Shown piece after piece: positions 22,435-32,332 of a stretch of DNA of 64,000 nt. The notes under the pieces are model-generated. The model saw only the letters and a program-made list of their open reading frames with translations. It ran no database searches and was not told the origin of the DNA. A program made the position numbers and the translations under genes. Source of the stretch: Streptomyces sp. ISL-87 (GTDB lineage: Bacteria; Actinomycetota; Actinomycetes; Streptomycetales; Streptomycetaceae); contig NZ_JAGGOY010000018.1 of NCBI RefSeq assembly GCF_018614095.1, positions 1-64,000 of the forward strand. Reading direction: 5' to 3'. How positions within the stretch are numbered: position 1 is the first letter of the stretch; each line of letters starts with the position of its first letter.

Positions 22435-23208
22435 TTGAGCACGTACGTACGCAGGCCCGCCGCCGGCCCGGCGGATGACCGCAGGCGGGGGTGTGTCGGC
22501 TTCCTGCTGCTGCCCTTCGTGCTGGCCGCGCGGATCCACCGGCCCGCGCGCCCGGACAGGATCGTCGACGGGGCCATCGAACGCGCCCAGATCACCCGTA
22601 CCGCCGTCGGCGTGATCGCCACCTGCTGGCTGATCTACGCCTATCCGCTGCGCGAGTCGGCCGGCTCCGTCCTCAGCGACAAGCTGACCGAGGTCCTGCT
22701 CAGTGCCGGCCTGCTCCTGATTCTCGGGCCGATCGCGCTCGCCGCCTTCGTCCTGGGCGCCCGCAGGCCCGGACCGGCGTTCTACCGGCCGCGACTGCGC
22801 GGTCCGCTGACCGCCCTCGGCGCGCTGTTCGGCACCGCGCTTCTGATGTGGCTCATCCCCAACTTGGACTCGATCGGCGGCCTCGGGTTCGTGCTGACCT
22901 TCGTGGGCGGGCTCGGCTACCTCTTCCTGGTGCCGTTCGCCGTCGCCTCGGCGGTGCTGTGCGTCCACCACACCTTCCGCACCGCCGATGTCCACGAGGT
23001 ACTGCCGCCGCTGATATCGCCCGTGCTGGTGTGGGCGATGTGCGTCTTCCAGCTCTTCGACAGCCCGCCCGTCACCGCCCCGCTGGGGGTGCGGATCCTC
23101 TTCCTGATGGGACCCCCGCTGTCGGTGACCGCGCTGTCGTTCTGGGAGCTGCGTCGACTGCGCGCGTGCTACGGGATCACCGTGCGCAGGGCCCTGGGCC
23201 GCGGGTAG
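22435..23208 (+). CDS. Integral membrane protein of unknown function
   Basis: A 257-residue protein starting at TTG 22435 with GGGGGAAG upstream. It has about six hydrophobic segments (for example GFLLLPFVLAARI, VLLSAGLLLILGPIALAAFV, LGFVLTFVGGLGYLFLVPFA) and a basic C-terminus. I do not recognise a family. It is separated from the RiPP cluster by 230 bases and ends one base before the convergent glyoxalase gene, so it is probably the first gene of the flanking genome. Confidence 0.65.
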   Translation: MSTYVRRPAAGPADDRRRGCVGFLLLPFVLAARIHRPARPDRIVDGAIERAQITRTAVGVIATCWLIYAYPLRESAGSVLSDKLTEVLLSAGLLLILGPIALAAFVLGARRPGPAFYRPRLRGPLTALGALFGTALLMWLIPNLDSIGGLGFVLTFVGGLGYLFLVPFAVASAVLCVHHTFRTADVHEVLPPLISPVLVWAMCVFQLFDSPPVTAPLGVRILFLMGPPLSVTALSFWELRRLRACYGITVRRALGRG

Positions 23209-23209
23209 T

Positions 23210-23995
23210 TCAGTTCGCGCTCCGGACGATCGTGAAGACGGCGCCCTCCGGGTCCGCGACCGTGGCCAGTCGGCCCCTCTGGCCCTCGTGCGGCGGCTGG
23301 ACGATGCTGCCGCCGAGCCGGATGACCTGGTCGGCGGCCGTGTCGGCGTCATCCACCTCGAAGTACGTCATCCAGTGCGGTCCCCGGTCGTGCGGCAGCG
23401 AGCGTCCGACGCCGTGCACGGCGGCGGCCGGCCGGCCCTGCAGCAGCAGGGTCAGGTAGTCGAAGTCGGCGGAGGCGTCCGGGTGGGTCTGCGCCTCGTG
23501 GCCGAAGACGTGCTCGTAGAACTTGCCGACCGTCGAGGTGTCCTGCGTGACGAGCTCGTTCCAGACCGGGGTGCCCGGGGCCCCGTGCAGCCGGGTGCCC
23601 ATGTGGGTCTCGGCCTGCCAGATCCCGAAGATCGCGCCCAGCGGGTCGGAGCAGATCGCCAGCCGGCCCGCGACACCGGCATCCAGCGGGCCCACCGCGA
23701 CGGTGCCGCCGCAGGAACGGATCACCTCGGCGGTGGTGTCGGCGTCGTCCGTGGCGAAGTACGTCGTCCAGGCCACCGGAAGATGCCGGTCCGGCGGCAT
23801 CTCGCCGATGCCTGCAACCTCCTTGCCGTCGAGCAGCGCCCGGACGTAGGGGCCGAGCGCCTCCGGGCCCGGTTCGTACTCCCAGCCGAAGAGGTCGGTG
23901 TAGAAGTCCTCGGTGGACCCGAGGCTGTGCACCATCAGGCTCACCCAGCACGGCGTGCCGGGCGGGCGCCGGGTCGCTTCCGCTGCCTCGGTCAT
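23210..23995 (-). CDS. Two-domain glyoxalase/VOC family protein
   Basis: This 261-residue protein has two vicinal-oxygen-chelate repeats: the first from PGTPCWVSLMVHSLGSTEDF, the second from GTPVWNELVTQDTSTVGKFY, each ending in a strand such as AICSDPLGAIFGIWQ or ATVADPEGAVFTIV. This layout is common in Streptomyces proteins annotated 'VOC family, glyoxalase/bleomycin resistance-like'; substrates are generally unknown. The ATG at 23995 follows GGAGGAGAC. Role in the RiPP cluster is not indicated. Confidence 0.85.
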   Translation of the reverse strand: MTEAAEATRRPPGTPCWVSLMVHSLGSTEDFYTDLFGWEYEPGPEALGPYVRALLDGKEVAGIGEMPPDRHLPVAWTTYFATDDADTTAEVIRSCGGTVAVGPLDAGVAGRLAICSDPLGAIFGIWQAETHMGTRLHGAPGTPVWNELVTQDTSTVGKFYEHVFGHEAQTHPDASADFDYLTLLLQGRPAAAVHGVGRSLPHDRGPHWMTYFEVDDADTAADQVIRLGGSIVQPPHEGQRGRLATVADPEGAVFTIVRSAN

Positions 23996-24191
23996 GTCAG
24001 CCGTCTCCTCCGTCGTATACCTGTCGCCCCGTCCCTGGTGTGATGCTTCCACTCCGGAGGGTCCGGCGCGCCCCGACCGGGCCGCGTGGTGGGGGTGCGG
24101 GTCTGAGATGTCCGAAACGATGCGGCCCGTCGCGGCGCGTTGATGTCCGGCTTGTTACACGGGGTGCGGGGGCGGGGAGGAGGATGGGCCC

Positions 24192-25025
24192 ATGACTGCG
24201 ATTCTCTCGGCTTCCGAACTGATGAACGAGCTTGCCGGATCCAGGCCGCCCGTGCTCCTGGACATCCGCTGGCAGCTGGGCGGCCCCGACCAGCGCCCCG
24301 CGTACGAGGCCGGGCACCTGCCGGGTGCGGCGTACGTCGACCTCGACCGAGAACTGGCAGGCCCGGCAGGGTCGGGCGGGCGCCACCCGCTGCCCGAACC
24401 CGAGGCGTTCGGGGCGGCGATGCGGCGGGCGGGGGTCTCGGAGGACACGGCCGTGGTCGTGTACGACGGCGGACTGGGCTGGGCGGCCGCCCGGGCGTGG
24501 TGGCTGTTGCGCTGGACGGGGCACGGGAACGTGCGCGTACTGGACGGGGGCCTGGCCGCGTGGACGGCGGCCGGCGGTGCGGTGTCCGCCGACGCGGTGT
24601 CTCCCGTAGAGGGTGATTTCAAGCCAAGTCCCGGCGCGCTGGGGCTGCTGGACGCGGACGCGGCGGCGGCACTGGCCCGTTCGGGGCTCCTGCTGGACGC
24701 CAGGGCGGGGGAGCGGTACCGCGGCGAGGTCGAGCCGATCGACCGGGTCGGCGGGCACATCCCGGGCGCGGTGTCGGCCCCGACCTCGGAGAACGTGGGT
24801 CCGGACGGCCGCTTCCTGCCGGCGCGGGCACTCCACTCCCGCTTCGCGGAATTGGGCGCTACGGGGGACACGCGGGTCGGCGTGTACTGCGGCTCGGGTG
24901 TCTCCGGCGCGCACCAGGTCCTCGCGCTGGAGGTGGCGGGCATCCCGTCGGCCCTCTACGCGGGCAGCTGGTCGGAGTGGTCCTCGGACCCCTCCCGCCC
25001 GGTGGCCACGGGCCCGCTGCCGTAG
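24192..25025 (+). CDS. Thiosulfate/3-mercaptopyruvate sulfurtransferase
   Basis: A 277-residue tandem rhodanese. The N-terminal rhodanese domain (VLLDIRWQLGG; AYEAGHLPGAAYVDLD) has Asp in the active-site loop (VVVYDGGLG), and the C-terminal one carries the catalytic Cys in VGVYCGSGVSG. It moves sulfane sulfur from thiosulfate or mercaptopyruvate to cyanide or a thiol acceptor. Length and domain order are normal. Confidence 0.9.
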   Translation: MTAILSASELMNELAGSRPPVLLDIRWQLGGPDQRPAYEAGHLPGAAYVDLDRELAGPAGSGGRHPLPEPEAFGAAMRRAGVSEDTAVVVYDGGLGWAAARAWWLLRWTGHGNVRVLDGGLAAWTAAGGAVSADAVSPVEGDFKPSPGALGLLDADAAAALARSGLLLDARAGERYRGEVEPIDRVGGHIPGAVSAPTSENVGPDGRFLPARALHSRFAELGATGDTRVGVYCGSGVSGAHQVLALEVAGIPSALYAGSWSEWSSDPSRPVATGPLP

Positions 25026-25046
25026 TAGCAGCCCGCCCGTGTGCGC

Positions 25047-25123
25047 CGGGGGCTCCGCCGGCTGGGGTTCCGCCGGCTGGGGTTCCGCCCCAGAGCCTGC
25101 GCCTCAAACGCCGGCGGGGCTGG
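25047..25123. repeat. Streptomyces intergenic palindromic element, copy A
   Basis: It ends in GCCTCAAACGCCGGCGGGG (25101-25119), the core shared with the copies at 25205, 35880 and 43149. The upstream part is a scrambled version with repeated GGGGTTCCGCC. It lies between the convergent sulfurtransferase and sepH genes. Confidence 0.8.
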
Positions 25124-25170
25124 ATGTGCCGACGGGGCTGGGTGTGGTGCGGCGAGGCTGGTGGGTGCGG

Positions 25171-25227
25171 CGCCGTTGCCGGGGGCCAGCCCCCGGGCCC
25201 CCGCGCCTCAAACGCCGGCGGGGCTGG
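25171..25227. repeat. Streptomyces intergenic palindromic element, copy B
   Basis: A G/C hairpin (CCGGGGGCC...GGCCCCCG type) is followed by GCCTCAAACGCCGGCGGGG at 25205-25223. It sits between two convergent genes with no other terminator, so it may end transcription from both sides. Confidence 0.85.
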
Positions 25228-25247
25228 GTGTGCCGGATGGGGTGCGG

Positions 25248-26249
25248 CTACTCCTGTTTCTTGCGGCGGGTGCCGAAGACGATTTCGTCCCAGCTCGGGA
25301 CCGCCGCGCGGCGGCCCGGGCGGACCCCGTCGGCCTCGGCCTGGCGGTCGGTGGTGCCCGTGAGGCGGTCGCGGTGGCCCGCGACCGTACGCGGCATCAG
25401 GACATCCGCGTACGCCGACCCGGCTCCGGCCGACGCGGCCGGGGGCTCCTCCGCCTCCGGCTCCTCGGCCGGGGTGTCGGTGCGCTCGGGGACCACCAGG
25501 TCGCCGCGGAAGCTCGGCACCGCCTCCAGCAGGCTGGTCAGCGTGTCCCGCTCCTCCTCCGGCTCCGGGGCAGGGCGCTCCAACTGCCGGTCGAGCGCGC
25601 GGTCCAGCGGTCGGTCCCGCGGCAGCCGCGCGATCCTCGGCACGAACGGAAAGCTCGGCTCCGGCGTCGCGCGCAGATCGTCCGACTCGCCGATCAGGGA
25701 GCGGGCCTCATCGTCCACGGCCACGACCAGCCGGCGCGGCGGGTCGTACGTCCAGCTCGCCGAGTGCGGCTCGCCCACGACCCGGTAGACCAGCAGGACC
25801 TCCCAGGTGCCGTCGTCGCGGCGCCAGGAGTCCCACTGGACGGATTCCTTGTCGGCCCCGCGCAGCGTCAGCCGCTCCTGCACGGCCTCGCCGAGCTGGG
25901 GTCCGGTGTTCTCGCCGGGACGGCGCACGGGGGTCTTGCGGGCGCGCTCCGCCATGAACGCCCGCTCCGCGAGCACCGGGCCCTCGAAGCGGCGTACGCG
26001 GTCGACGGGGATGCCCGCGAGTTGAGCGACCTCCTCCGCGGAGGCACCGGCCCGTATGCGGGCCTGGATGTCGCGGGGGCGGAGGTGGCTCTCCACCTCG
26101 ATCTCGATCTGGTTCAGGCGCGCGCGGTCGTTGCGCACGGCAGCGCGCAGCCGCTCGTCGATCGGAAGCGTGTACTCCGTGCTGTCCGCAGCCTTGAGCA
26201 CCAGTCGTGTGCCGTCATTTGAGACGGCCACGACACGCAGTTCGGGCAT
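25248..26249 (-). CDS. sepH: SepH cell-division protein (DUF3071)
   Basis: A 333-residue actinobacterial protein with an N-terminal DUF3071 domain (MPELRVVAVSNDGTRLVLK; HLRPRDIQARIRAGASAEEV, a helix-turn-helix-like segment) and a long acidic, Pro-rich C-terminal region ending in RRAAVPSWDEIVFGTRRKK. SepH of S. venezuelae binds FtsZ and stimulates filament assembly during sporulation septation. The start ATG at 26249 is the one that gives the family's conserved N-terminus. Position and neighbours match the known chromosomal locus. Confidence 0.9.
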   Translation of the reverse strand: MPELRVVAVSNDGTRLVLKAADSTEYTLPIDERLRAAVRNDRARLNQIEIEVESHLRPRDIQARIRAGASAEEVAQLAGIPVDRVRRFEGPVLAERAFMAERARKTPVRRPGENTGPQLGEAVQERLTLRGADKESVQWDSWRRDDGTWEVLLVYRVVGEPHSASWTYDPPRRLVVAVDDEARSLIGESDDLRATPEPSFPFVPRIARLPRDRPLDRALDRQLERPAPEPEEERDTLTSLLEAVPSFRGDLVVPERTDTPAEEPEAEEPPAASAGAGSAYADVLMPRTVAGHRDRLTGTTDRQAEADGVRPGRRAAVPSWDEIVFGTRRKKQE

Positions 26250-27000
26250 GGGGACCTCCCGGGTGGTGCCTGCCGACGTCACGTGCGTCGCTGCTTCCGC
26301 TAGTCGAGTGTGGCCTGCCCGGGTGCAGCCTGCCACAACCTTGCCGAGTTAAACCGGCGTGTCGGGCATGCGCCCTTGATCGCCGTTATGGCACGGTTAC
26401 CTGTTGGGCACGCACAGTGACCGAACGATTACTGTGCGCAGCAGGAACCCGTGCAATACCGCGGCATCACCGGTCTCGAGTGCCGTTTCTCCATCGTCCG
26501 GCTCCCTCTCCCGGGTCCGGACATCCGTAAGGAAGGACGGCCCCAGGGCTCGCCACAGTACTCCATTCGGGCCACCTGAGTGGACCGCCGCGCCGCCGAA
26601 CTTGTCGTGGGCGGTGGGAGTTGGGCTGCCCTGAATCCGCCCCGGATCCACCCGGACCTGCAACCGCGTCCGATTTCAGGTGTCTTGCTTCACAGAATCA
26701 CCAGAAATGGAACTATCTCTTTCGCTCAGGTGTCAGTAACTGCTGAAAGCGGTGGTGCGCATGAGTAGAGGACGGGGGTGGAGCGGAAGACGAGGCCGGG
26801 CATCGAAGCGACCTCGGCGCACCGGCGACCAGCTGCGCGAGACCGCCCGGCCCAGGGCCCGTCAGGTACCGCTGCCGCGCGAGGAGAAGGCGGCGGCGCC
26901 GCGCACCCTCCCGCCCTCGGACGCGGGAAGACCCCGGAAGCCGGGACCTCCCCGATCCCCTCGCACGCGAACGGCGGCCAGAGCCCCTCCTGAGCCCGGG
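26250..27000. other. Long intergenic region, no supported gene
   Basis: This is about 750 bases upstream of sepH and downstream of the oxidase gene. Open frames on both strands exist (for example minus 26397-26663, 88 codons), but none shows clear codon bias, a ribosome site or a recognised motif. The part near 26680-26760 is A/T-richer and may contain promoters. Confidence 0.4.
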
Positions 27001-28347
27001 TCAGGCGCCCAGTACGCGCCGCAGGTAGTCGTTGCCGAACACCCGCTCCGGGTCCAGCCGGTCCCGCAGGGCGGTGAACTCGCCGAAGCGCGGGTAGACC
27101 TGCGCGAAGTACTCCGCGTCGCGGGTGTGCACCTTGCCCCAGTGCGGCCGCCCGCCATGGGCGGTGAAGATCCGCTCGGCCGCCGTGAAGTAGGCCTGGT
27201 ACGGGGTGCCCTTGTACATGTGCACCGCGATGTACGCCGTCTCGCGCCCCGAGGCCGTCGACAGCACGATGTCGTCCGCCGGAGCGGTCCGCACCTCCAC
27301 CGGGAAGCTGACGCGCAGCCCGGAGCGGTCGACCGTCGCCTTGAGCTCCCGCAGCGCCTCGACGAGGCTCTCGCGCGGGAGTGCGTACTCCATCTCCACG
27401 AACCGCACCCGGCGCGGGCTGGTGAACACCTTGTACGGGATGTCCGTGTACGTCCGCGCCGACAGGGCGCGACTGGCGACCCGGGCGATGGAGGGGATGG
27501 CCGCCGGGACCGCGCGGCCCAGCGAGTTGACGGCCTGGAAGACGCCGTTAGACAGCAGCTCGTCCTCGACCCAGGCGCTCACCGCTCCGGGCGGGTCGGC
27601 CGGGCCCTGGCTGCGGTTGTTCCGCTTGGTGTTGCAGTTGCCGGTGTGCGGGAACCAGTAGAACTCGAAGTGCTCGTTCTCCGCGAAGTGCTGGTCGAAC
27701 TCGGCGGTCACCCGGTCGAAGGCCATCGGCTCCTCGCGGGCGGTCAGGAAGAAGATCGGCTCCACGGCGAAGGTGATCGCGGTGACGACGCCCAGCGCGC
27801 CGATGCCCAGCCGGGCCGCCGCGAAGACCTCGGGATTCTCCTTCTCCGAGCACGTCAGCAGCCGCCCGTCCGCGGTCACCAGCTCCAGGCCGCGGATCTG
27901 GGCGGATATGGAGGCCGAGTCGCGGCCGGTGCCGTGGGTGCCGGTGCTGGTGGCGCCGGAGACCGTCTGTTCCATGATGTCGCCCATGTTCGTGAGCGAC
28001 AGGCCTTCCTTGGCGAGGGCCTGGTTCAGGTCCTTGAGCACCGTGCCGGCCCCCACCGTGACGGTGCCGGCGGCCCGGTCGATCGCGCGTATCCCGGCCA
28101 GCGCCTGAGGGCGTATGAGCACCCCGTCGGTGGCCGCGGCCGCGGTGAAGGAGTGGCCGGTGCCGACCGCCTTCACCTTGAGCCCGTCCTCGGCGGCCCG
28201 GCGGACCGCTTCCTGAAGCTCCCCGACCGAGGCCGGGGTCACCACGCGGGCGGGCGTGGCGCAGACATTGCCCGCCCAGTTACGCCACGCGGTCGGTGCC
28301 GTGCCCGGCCTGATCGGCCCTGACTTCCCTGTTGTCGCCGTCCCCAT
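27001..28347 (-). CDS. FAD-linked alditol/aldonolactone oxidase
   Basis: A 448-residue VAO-family oxidase (D-arabinono-1,4-lactone oxidase type). The FAD domain contains VKAVGTGHSFT, whose His is the covalent flavin site in alditol oxidase, then MGDIMEQTVSGATSTGTHGTG. The C-terminal ALO domain ends in DPERVFGNDYLRRVLGA. It oxidises sugar alcohols or lactones, producing hydrogen peroxide. Its start overlaps the end of the upstream MFS gene by 68 bases, so both are likely cotranscribed. Confidence 0.88.
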   Translation of the reverse strand: MGTATTGKSGPIRPGTAPTAWRNWAGNVCATPARVVTPASVGELQEAVRRAAEDGLKVKAVGTGHSFTAAAATDGVLIRPQALAGIRAIDRAAGTVTVGAGTVLKDLNQALAKEGLSLTNMGDIMEQTVSGATSTGTHGTGRDSASISAQIRGLELVTADGRLLTCSEKENPEVFAAARLGIGALGVVTAITFAVEPIFFLTAREEPMAFDRVTAEFDQHFAENEHFEFYWFPHTGNCNTKRNNRSQGPADPPGAVSAWVEDELLSNGVFQAVNSLGRAVPAAIPSIARVASRALSARTYTDIPYKVFTSPRRVRFVEMEYALPRESLVEALRELKATVDRSGLRVSFPVEVRTAPADDIVLSTASGRETAYIAVHMYKGTPYQAYFTAAERIFTAHGGRPHWGKVHTRDAEYFAQVYPRFGEFTALRDRLDPERVFGNDYLRRVLGA

Positions 28348-29575
28348 CGGTAGCTGGCTCCTCCCCTTGCGCCGGCCTCGTCAGCCGGCGGTAACCCGCG
28401 AACGCCACCGCTGCCGCGGTCGCTCCCGCCGAGACGGAGACGACGTACCCGGTCTGCGCGCCGGCTGTGTCGACGACCCAGCCGGTCACGGAGGACCCCA
28501 GCGCGATCCCGACCGCGAGGCCGGTGCTGATCCAGGTCATGCCCTCGGTCAGCTTCGCGTGTGGCACGTGCGCCTCGATCAGGGCCATCGTGGTGATCAT
28601 CGTGGGTGCGATGGCGAGGCCCGAGACGAAGAGCGCCACGGCCAGAAACGGAAGGTTCCCGGCCAGTAGGAGGGGGATCATACTCACGGCCATCGCACTG
28701 ATGCCCAGTACCCAGCGGGGTTCGGCCCTGCCCTTGAAGTGCAGCAGCCCGAAGACGATGCCCGCCAGGCAGGATCCGAAGGCCCAGACCGCCAGGAACA
28801 CCCCGCCGAGGGACTTGTTGCCGTGCTCCTCGGCGAAGGCCAGGGTCGACACGTCGACCGAACCGAAGATCGCGCCGGTCGCCATGAAGGTCGCGACCAG
28901 CACCTGGAGGCCGGGGGAGCGCAGCGCCGAGGAGCGGTCGGTCTGCTCGTGGCGCGGATGCGGCTCCGGCTCGGTGCCGGTCAGCGCGGTCAGCCACCAC
29001 ACGCCCGTCAGCAGGCAGGCGACGGCGACCAGCGGGCCCGCTTCCGGGAACCAGCCGGCGGACAGGGTGGCGGCGAGGGGCGGGCCGACGATGAAGCAGA
29101 GCTCGTCGACGATTGACTCGAACGAGTAGGCGGTGTGGAGCTGGGGGGTGTCCCGGAAGAGGGCCGTCCAGCGGGCGCGGACCATGGATCCGACGCTGGG
29201 CACGCAGCCGGCGACGGCGGCGAAGACGAAGAGGGTCCAGCTCGGCCAGCCGGTGGCCGCCGCGATCAGCAGGCCGGTCACCGAGGCCGCCGCGACCAGG
29301 GTCGCCGGGCGCAGCACCCGCCGCTGCCCGTACTGGTCGACCAGCCGTGAGACCTGGGGGCCCACGGCGGCGGCGGAGAGCGCGATGGTCGCGGTGATCC
29401 CCCCGGCGAGGGCGTAGCTGCCGCCGAGCTCGGTGATCATCGTGAGGACGCCGATGCCGACCATGGACAGCGGCATCCGGCCTATCAGGCCGGCTGCCGT
29501 GAATCCCCGGGTGCCGGGGGCCGCGAAGATCGCGCGGTAGGGACTGGGCAAGGAGCCCTCCGTAAGGGACGTCAA
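28280..29575 (-). CDS. MFS transporter
   Basis: A 431-residue protein with about 12 hydrophobic segments in two halves; the loop [19 protein letters not shown] after the second segment is the MFS motif A variant. Substrate cannot be told from sequence. It is the first gene of a two-gene unit with the oxidase, divergent from the ferrochelatase. Confidence 0.88.
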   Translation of the reverse strand: MTSLTEGSLPSPYRAIFAAPGTRGFTAAGLIGRMPLSMVGIGVLTMITELGGSYALAGGITATIALSAAAVGPQVSRLVDQYGQRRVLRPATLVAAASVTGLLIAAATGWPSWTLFVFAAVAGCVPSVGSMVRARWTALFRDTPQLHTAYSFESIVDELCFIVGPPLAATLSAGWFPEAGPLVAVACLLTGVWWLTALTGTEPEPHPRHEQTDRSSALRSPGLQVLVATFMATGAIFGSVDVSTLAFAEEHGNKSLGGVFLAVWAFGSCLAGIVFGLLHFKGRAEPRWVLGISAMAVSMIPLLLAGNLPFLAVALFVSGLAIAPTMITTMALIEAHVPHAKLTEGMTWISTGLAVGIALGSSVTGWVVDTAGAQTGYVVSVSAGATAAAVAFAGYRRLTRPAQGEEPATDGDGDNREVRADQAGHGTDRVA

Positions 29576-29719
29576 TGGCCCATACAGGTTACGACTGGCG
29601 CCAAGGCACCCGCATGGGGAAGATGCGGACAGGAAGTTAGGGTGACCTTACCTGCGTCCGGGGTGTGGCGGGCCGGGCCTGTTTCCCGGCCGGAGGCGAC
29701 GGGTGGCAGGATTCGAGGC

Positions 29720-30874
29720 ATGTCAGACCAGCTCCGAGCCCCCGAAGCCGGTACCGCCGGCCCCTACGACGCCCTCCTGCTGCTGTCCTTCGGCGGCCCC
29801 GAGGGACCCGACGACGTCGTGCCGTTCCTGGAGAACGTCACGCGCGGGCGCGGTATCCCGCGCGAGCGGCTCAAGGAGGTCGGGCAGCACTACTTCGGCT
29901 TCGGCGGGGTGAGCCCGATCAACGCGCAGAACCGGGAGCTGCTGGAGGCGCTGCGCAAGGACTTCGCGGAGCACGGGCTGGACCTGCCGGTGTACTGGGG
30001 CAACCGGAACTGGGCGCCGTATCTCACCGACGTCATGCGGGAGATGGTCCGGGACGGCCGCCGCCGCATCGCCGTCCTCGCCACCAGCGCGTACGCCTCG
30101 TACTCCGGCTGCCGCCAGTACCGGGAGAACCTCGCCGACGCGCTGGCGACGCTGGCCGAGGAGGGCCTGGAACTGCCGCGGGTGGACAAGCTGCGGCACT
30201 ACTTCAACCACCCCGGCTTCGTGGAGCCCGTGATCGACGGGGTGATCGCCTCGCTGGCCGCGCTGCCGGAGGAGGTCCGGGACGGCGCGCACCTGGCGTT
30301 CACCACGCACTCGATCCCCAACGCGGCCGCCGACACCTCGGGGCCGGCCGAGGACCACACCGAGGGCGGCGAGGGCGGGGCGTACGTCAAGCAGCACCTG
30401 GACGTCGCCCAGGTGATCGCGGACGCTGTGGCCGTCGAGACGGGCCGCCAGCACCCCTGGCAGCTCGTCTACCAGTCCCGCAGCGGGGCCCCGCACATCC
30501 CGTGGCTGGAGCCGGACATCTGCGACCACCTGGAGGCCCTGGACGCCGCCGGAGCGCCGGCCGTGGTCATGGTGCCCATCGGCTTCGTCTCGGACCACAT
30601 GGAGGTCCTGTACGACCTCGACACCGAAGCCACCGCGAAGGCCGCCGAACTCGGGCTGCCGGTCGCGCGCTCCGCGACGGTCGGTGCCGACCCGCGATTC
30701 GCCGGGGCGGTACGGGAACTGGTCCTGGAGCGGGCCGCGAAGGAGCGCGGGGAGCCGGTCGAGCGCTGCTGGGTTGGCATGCTGGGCGCCAGCCAGGACC
30801 TGTGCGCCGTGGGCTGCTGCCCCTCCCGGGCCCCGCGGCCGGCGGCCGCGGGTGTCGACAGTCCGTACGCGTAG
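29720..30874 (+). CDS. hemH: Coproporphyrin/protoporphyrin ferrochelatase
   Basis: A 384-residue ferrochelatase: [17 protein letters not shown] at the start, the catalytic His in [10 protein letters not shown], and [16 protein letters not shown]. In Actinobacteria the substrate is coproporphyrin III (CpfC) in the coproporphyrin-dependent haem pathway. The cysteines [19 protein letters not shown] near the end match the [2Fe-2S] site of actinobacterial enzymes. ATG 29720 is used. Confidence 0.92.
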   Translation: MSDQLRAPEAGTAGPYDALLLLSFGGPEGPDDVVPFLENVTRGRGIPRERLKEVGQHYFGFGGVSPINAQNRELLEALRKDFAEHGLDLPVYWGNRNWAPYLTDVMREMVRDGRRRIAVLATSAYASYSGCRQYRENLADALATLAEEGLELPRVDKLRHYFNHPGFVEPVIDGVIASLAALPEEVRDGAHLAFTTHSIPNAAADTSGPAEDHTEGGEGGAYVKQHLDVAQVIADAVAVETGRQHPWQLVYQSRSGAPHIPWLEPDICDHLEALDAAGAPAVVMVPIGFVSDHMEVLYDLDTEATAKAAELGLPVARSATVGADPRFAGAVRELVLERAAKERGEPVERCWVGMLGASQDLCAVGCCPSRAPRPAAAGVDSPYA

Positions 30875-30888
30875 GAGTGGGACGCATC

Positions 30889-31728
30889 GTGATCTCTGAG
30901 GAACTGAAGGCCGAACTGACGGCCGAAGTGACCGCCGAGCTGCTGGACGAGCTGCTGGCCGTGGGGCTGGAGGCCGCCCGCCGGGCGGGGGAGCTGCTGC
31001 GCGACGGGCGGCCGGCGGATCTGGCGGTGGCGGCGACCAAGTCGAGCCCGATCGACGTGGTGACCGAGATGGACATCGCGGCCGAGAAGCTGATCACCGC
31101 GCTGATCGCCGAGCGGCGGCCCGAGGACGGGCTGCTCGGCGAGGAGGGCGCGGACTCCCCGGGGACGAGCGGGGTCCGGTGGGTCGTGGACCCGCTGGAC
31201 GGCACGGTGAACTACCTCTACGGGCTGCCGAGTTGGGGTGTGTCCATCGCCGCCGAGTACCGAGGCGAGTCCGTGGTGGGGGTCGTGGCGGCCCCGATGC
31301 GCGGGGAGACGTACCACGCGGTGCTGGGCCGCGGGGCGTGGATGGGCACGGCGCGGCTGGCCTGCCGCGCGGCCGCGCCGCTGGACCAGGCGCTGCTGGG
31401 GACCGGGTTCGCGTACATCCAGGAGCGACGGGCGCACCAGGCGGATGTCGTGCGGCAGGTCATTCCGGTGGTCCGGGACATCCGGCGGGGCGGGTCGGCG
31501 GCGCTGGACCTGTGCGATGTGGCCGCCGGGCGGCTGGACGGGTACTACGAGCGGGGGCTGAATCCGTGGGACCTGGCCGCCGGTGACCTGATCGCGCGGG
31601 AGGCCGGTGCCGTGACCGGGGGCCGGCCGGGGCTGCCCGCCTCGGGGGAGCTCGTACTGGCGGCCACGCCCGCCGTGTTCGCCTCGCTCCAGCCGCTGCT
31701 GGACGAGGCCGGGGCCTGGCACGACTGA
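30889..31728 (+). CDS. Inositol monophosphatase family protein
   Basis: A 279-residue Mg-dependent phosphatase: WVVDPLDGTVNYLYG is the IMPase signature, and NPWDLAAGDLIAREAG the second metal-binding motif. Likely substrate is inositol-1-phosphate, but related sugar or nucleotide phosphates are possible. Start GTG 30889 is preferred with TAGGAG upstream. Only 14 bases separate it from hemH. Confidence 0.9.
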   Translation: MISEELKAELTAEVTAELLDELLAVGLEAARRAGELLRDGRPADLAVAATKSSPIDVVTEMDIAAEKLITALIAERRPEDGLLGEEGADSPGTSGVRWVVDPLDGTVNYLYGLPSWGVSIAAEYRGESVVGVVAAPMRGETYHAVLGRGAWMGTARLACRAAAPLDQALLGTGFAYIQERRAHQADVVRQVIPVVRDIRRGGSAALDLCDVAAGRLDGYYERGLNPWDLAAGDLIAREAGAVTGGRPGLPASGELVLAATPAVFASLQPLLDEAGAWHD

Positions 31729-31776
31729 CGGCGAGGGCACACCCGGGCTGCCGAGGGCACAGCGGACGAAGGTGGA

Positions 31777-31824
31777 GCGGACGCGGGCGTAAGCGGACGC
31801 GGGCGTAAGCGGACGCGGGCATAA
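31777..31824. repeat. Three tandem 16-bp repeats
   Basis: GCGGACGCGGGCGTAA occurs twice, then a third time with one change (31777-31792, 31793-31808, 31809-31824). It lies between the convergent phosphatase and small hypothetical gene, followed by a G-rich GGGGTCCG-type imperfect repeat to about 31912. Confidence 0.9.
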
Positions 31825-31911
31825 GGGAACCCCGGCTGCCGGATGCGGCGGCCGGGGTCCGGGGCTCGGGTCCGGGGGTCGGGGTCCGAGGTTCGGGGGT
31901 GGAGTCCGGGG

Positions 31912-32079
31912 TCAGCAGGCGGAGACGGGCACGCCGTGTTCGGCGGCGAGGCGGTGGAGATCTTCCAGCTCCGCCTGCTCCACATCCGCGAGGTAGTCGT
32001 CGCCCGTCTCGCGGGCCTGCCGAAGGTCCGACTGCGTGGTCCTGATGCGCTGCAGGAGACCCGTGGTGAATGCGTCCAT
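31912..32079 (-). CDS. Small conserved-type hypothetical protein (55 aa)
   Basis: This encodes MDAFTTGLLQRIRTTQSDLR, then a heptad-like helical stretch with many Glu/Asp/Ala (ETGDDYLADVEQAELEDLHR) and ends in PVSAC. It probably folds as one amphipathic helix or coiled coil. The position between the phosphatase and cutR genes and the strong G/C third-position bias support a real gene. I have no function to offer. Confidence 0.7.
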   Translation of the reverse strand: MDAFTTGLLQRIRTTQSDLRQARETGDDYLADVEQAELEDLHRLAAEHGVPVSAC

Positions 32080-32253
32080 GATGGGTGCGCCCCCTCTGCG
32101 TAGGTCGCGGCGGCCGAGCACGTGGCAGCAGTCCGCCGTCAGGGAGTGGTTGGGGTGTGCTGACGTCCTCCCCGGCACCCTGGGCCCAGAAACCTCGCAA
32201 GGGCAGGGAATCCTCACTTCCGCCCCGCGCAGGGGCGCCTCGCGGCGCCTTAC

Positions 32254-32277
32254 AGCCGGTTTACGGCTGAAACCGGC
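32254..32277 (+). promoter_or_regulatory. Nested inverted repeats upstream of cutR
   Basis: CAGCCG-N5-CGGCTG (32254-32270) overlaps GCCGGTTT-N7-AAACCGGC (32255-32277). Such a pair can form two alternative hairpins or serve as operator for a dimeric regulator. It lies 56-79 bases before the cutR start. CutR autoregulation is a reasonable but untested guess. Confidence 0.45.
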
Positions 32278-32332
32278 AGGATGGACGACGCAATACACGT
32301 GTGCCCTTTGGGGCTCGGAGGAAGGAAACGAC

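Noticed and set aside
26397..26663. Minus-strand 88-codon frame upstream of sepH
   Set aside because: Weak codon bias, no ribosome site and no recognisable motif; left within the intergenic description.
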